Part shown: piece by piece, positions 6,437 through 8,471 of the stretch
How positions within the stretch are numbered: position 1 is the first letter of the stretch
Layout: every line of letters begins with the position of its first letter
Source: an uncultured bacterium
Lineage (GTDB): Bacteria > Verrucomicrobiota > Lentisphaeria > Victivallales > Victivallaceae
DNA length: 8,471 bases
Direction: 5' to 3'
NCBI GenBank assembly: GCA_900551245.1
Contig: URVC01000095.1
Span: 1 to 8,471 of the forward strand
Position numbers and translations under genes: made by a program
The notes under the pieces: model-generated
Told to the model about the DNA's origin: nothing
Seen by the model: only the letters and a program-made list of their open reading frames with translations
Database searches by the model: none

Positions 6437-8398
6437 TCATGACTCCAACGAAATCATGGCGTGGCAGGTAAACTCCTCCACCCGGAAGCGAATCCTGCCG
6501 CCGGAAATCGATTCAAACGACAGCGTCCTGCCCTCCGGTACCAGCAGGATCCGTTTCACCGGACGACGGGGAGAAAACACTACCTCGACATTCCGCAGCG
6601 GCGTCAGGTCCTCTATGATTTCGACGCCGGCTCCACGCTTGACGATCGGTGCGAAGAGCAGATGAATGATCTCCCGGTTCTCCTCCGGGGCGTCCATGAC
6701 GAAGACGCGCGCGATACTGGGCAATGTAGTGCGGATGATCCGCCGTGAACCGAGCAAAATCTCCACAATCTTGGCTAGATGAATCCGGAGTACCGCCGGT
6801 CCGTTCTGCCGGTATTCATAAAAGACCGGACAGGCGAGCGCGGCGCCAGATTCACTCACAACCCCGGCATCCCATCCGGAACGTTCCGGACGGTTCGGCG
6901 TCTGCCGGTGGCTGCAGAAGTGTTTTAATGTCCGTTCGAAATAGGGATCGAACACGCTTCCCGTGGATATACCGCGCCGCACTCTCATTCGCACCGCCCC
7001 GGAATATAGAACAAATGGCGTGGTGAGAAAATCAGGAGAAAATTCCTTCGGCGGCAGAAGGTAGCAGACAGAAAACTCTTCCGGTCCGACAATCTCCGCT
7101 CCGAGATCGAACGGAGCCTGCAGCAAAGAACGCCCGGAAAGCAGAATCTTTCCGCCGGAAGCGAGATAACGGTTAATCCGTTCAACCAGTTCACCACTCC
7201 ACTCCATCGCGTCCGGAAAGATAACCAGAGTGTAACTGGAGAAATCCATCTCCGGATGGAGCAGATCGAACAGGAAATGACTTTCCAGCAGAAAGCGGGA
7301 GGCGCCGATGTCGAACTCGTTTCCATCCGGCAGATTGCAGGAAGCGGCGGAAATGAGTGCAATTTCAGCCCGGTTCTTCGCACCGCGGCAATACGGTTCT
7401 TTCTCGCGCACCTCTCGATAGGCGGCGCCGATAATCCGATAGGTGGATTCATCCAGCCGTCCATCGGGGTGAAGCTGATCGCCAATGCTGATTCCGGCCC
7501 CGTTGGCCAGAGCCAGTGCGCACTCGTACCGAAGCGCGTTAGGGTGTTTGAAACTGCCGAACTCCCCCCAACCGCCGTGGAATTTACCGGTCATTCCGAC
7601 AAAATGCAGACCGGTTTTACGGGCGAATCCGGCGGAGAGAGGGAAGAAGTCGTATCCCCAGCCACCGGTCGGCAGACTTTCCAGTTCGAGGTGGGAAAAG
7701 TATTTCTGCAGAAGTTCGGGACGGCTACGGTCAATCCCGCCGGAGTTGTGGAAAATCGGCATTCCGGGATCGTGTTTCCGGACCGCTTCAACCGTCCGCG
7801 CATAGTAGCGTTCCAACACTTTCCGGCTGAAACGTTGCCGATCCTCCTCCCGTTCCGGTTCCAGGCCGAGGCGAAACATGTCGTGCAGACAGTTCGGGCA
7901 GCAGCACTGCCGTTGCAGCACGATATCGAGAAAGATACCATCGGCATCCGGAAAGAGCACCATCACCTCCTCGATCATCGCACAGAGATGATCGAGATAT
8001 CCGCTGTTGAAACAGAGCTTGTGAAAACCCGGTTCGAAAAGAGACTGTGCTCCCCACGGCGAGATGCAGGGTGGGTTGATTTCGCGCCATTCCGGATGAG
8101 TCTGCGCGCAGAATTCATTCCCGCCGGCGGAGAGATAAACTGGAACCCGGATTCCGACCTCGTGCGCGGCATCAATCTGAGCCCGGAGGAGATTGAACGA
8201 AAGAGCGGGATGCATCGTGCCGACCTTCGTTGGATGATAGCTGTAGCCGTGGTGGCAAAGGGAGAAGCAGGTGATCGAATCGACCGCCGCCTCCAGTAGC
8301 GTTTTCTGAAACTCCCGCCGCTGAAACGTCGCGCCAACACAGGGGATCTCCCCTGAGGTGTGAAAATCCAGATGAACTTGACGAAAAGCAAAACTCAT
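6437..8398 (-). CDS. GHL6-like TIM-barrel glycosidase with beta-galactosidase trimerisation-like domain
   Basis: A 653-residue protein resembling the 'hypothetical glycosyl hydrolase 6' clan of alpha-amylase/GH42-like TIM barrels. The barrel starts at HLDFHTSG (9-16) and runs to about 340. It includes GIFLDIV (154-160, Asp158 a likely catalytic acid), the cysteine cluster CCCPNC (165-170), HLELESLPTGGWGYD (236-250, E238/E240) and GMTGKFHGGWGEFG (268-281). ISIGDQLHPDGRLD (303-316) completes the conserved set. Residues about 343-440 form a Rossmann-like domain, with EIALISA (345-351) and INRYLASGGKILLSGRS (408-424), as in beta-galactosidase trimerisation domains. A beta-rich C-terminus follows. 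No signal peptide is seen, so it is probably cytoplasmic. The start ATG (8396-8398) has GGAGGAG 12 bases upstream, slightly far but strong. It converges on the GH57 operon and would be transcribed separately. The substrate is not deducible; members occur in clusters acting on plant or host glycans. Confidence 0.82.
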   Translation of the reverse strand: MSFAFRQVHLDFHTSGEIPCVGATFQRREFQKTLLEAAVDSITCFSLCHHGYSYHPTKVGTMHPALSFNLLRAQIDAAHEVGIRVPVYLSAGGNEFCAQTHPEWREINPPCISPWGAQSLFEPGFHKLCFNSGYLDHLCAMIEEVMVLFPDADGIFLDIVLQRQCCCPNCLHDMFRLGLEPEREEDRQRFSRKVLERYYARTVEAVRKHDPGMPIFHNSGGIDRSRPELLQKYFSHLELESLPTGGWGYDFFPLSAGFARKTGLHFVGMTGKFHGGWGEFGSFKHPNALRYECALALANGAGISIGDQLHPDGRLDESTYRIIGAAYREVREKEPYCRGAKNRAEIALISAASCNLPDGNEFDIGASRFLLESHFLFDLLHPEMDFSSYTLVIFPDAMEWSGELVERINRYLASGGKILLSGRSLLQAPFDLGAEIVGPEEFSVCYLLPPKEFSPDFLTTPFVLYSGAVRMRVRRGISTGSVFDPYFERTLKHFCSHRQTPNRPERSGWDAGVVSESGAALACPVFYEYRQNGPAVLRIHLAKIVEILLGSRRIIRTTLPSIARVFVMDAPEENREIIHLLFAPIVKRGAGVEIIEDLTPLRNVEVVFSPRRPVKRILLVPEGRTLSFESISGGRIRFRVEEFTCHAMISLES

Positions 8399-8422
8399 AC
8401 GGCCACTATTCTCCTCCCTTCC

Positions 8423-8452
8423 ATGTTAGGTTTTGTCAAGCCACTTTTGTAA
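8423..8452 (-). promoter_or_regulatory. Uncertain promoter region of the GHL6-like gene
   Basis: Read on the minus strand, a perfect -35-like TTGACA lies at 8434-8439, but nothing close to TATAAT follows at 15-19 bp. The alternative pairing is TTACAA (8447-8452) with TAACAT (8423-8428) at 18 bp, which overlaps it. The real promoter may lie partly beyond the window's right edge. Confidence 0.25.
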
Positions 8453-8471
8453 CTTTTTTCCAGTTTTTCTT

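Noticed and set aside
7256..8299. 347-codon plus-strand frame opposite the GHL6-like gene
   Set aside because: The minus strand carries the conserved glycosidase motifs throughout this stretch; the plus-strand product has none.

Overview
The window looks like a chromosomal carbohydrate-use region of a Gram-negative bacterium, most plausibly a Lentisphaerota/Victivallis-type member of the PVC group. This rests on the mix of genes (ROK regulator with sugar MFS transporter, zinc-less MDR dehydrogenase, TIM-barrel isomerase, GH57, GHL6-like glycosidase), on GC-rich coding DNA, and on AT-richer spacers. The taxonomic call is an impression from gene content, not a proof.

Layout. Bases 1-449 hold no convincing gene and end in a promoter-like stretch. 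Bases 450-2689 (+) are a two-gene unit: a 12-helix MFS transporter whose stop overlaps (ATGA) the start of a ROK-family winged-helix regulator. Bases 2690-3109 are a 420-base spacer with no convincing gene. Its last 90 bases carry an 18-bp near-perfect palindrome abutting a full-consensus promoter (TTGACA, 16 bp, extended -10 TGATATAAT). From it runs a three-gene operon (+): an MDR-family NAD-dependent dehydrogenase (3110-4153), an AP-endonuclease-2/xylose-isomerase-like TIM-barrel protein (4154-4963, start directly abutting the preceding stop) and a GH57 glycoside hydrolase (5002-6381). A strong intrinsic terminator (6400-6433) closes it. The last gene, 6437-8398 on the minus strand, is convergent with the operon and encodes a cytoplasmic GHL6-like TIM-barrel glycosidase with a beta-galactosidase-trimerisation-like middle domain; its promoter lies at the right edge of the window.

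How the genes may work together. None of the enzymes shows a secretion signal, so glycosides or oligosaccharides would be imported (possibly by the MFS protein), then oxidised, isomerised or eliminated, and hydrolysed in the cytoplasm. The ROK protein is the obvious candidate regulator, and the palindrome at 3020-3037 is a candidate operator, though not necessarily for this protein. The most interesting idea is that dehydrogenase + metal-dependent TIM-barrel + glycosidase form an oxidation-assisted deglycosylation route, analogous in logic to known keto-sugar elimination systems but built from different parts (MDR instead of Gfo/Idh, plus GH57). This is inference; the substrate cannot be read from the sequence.
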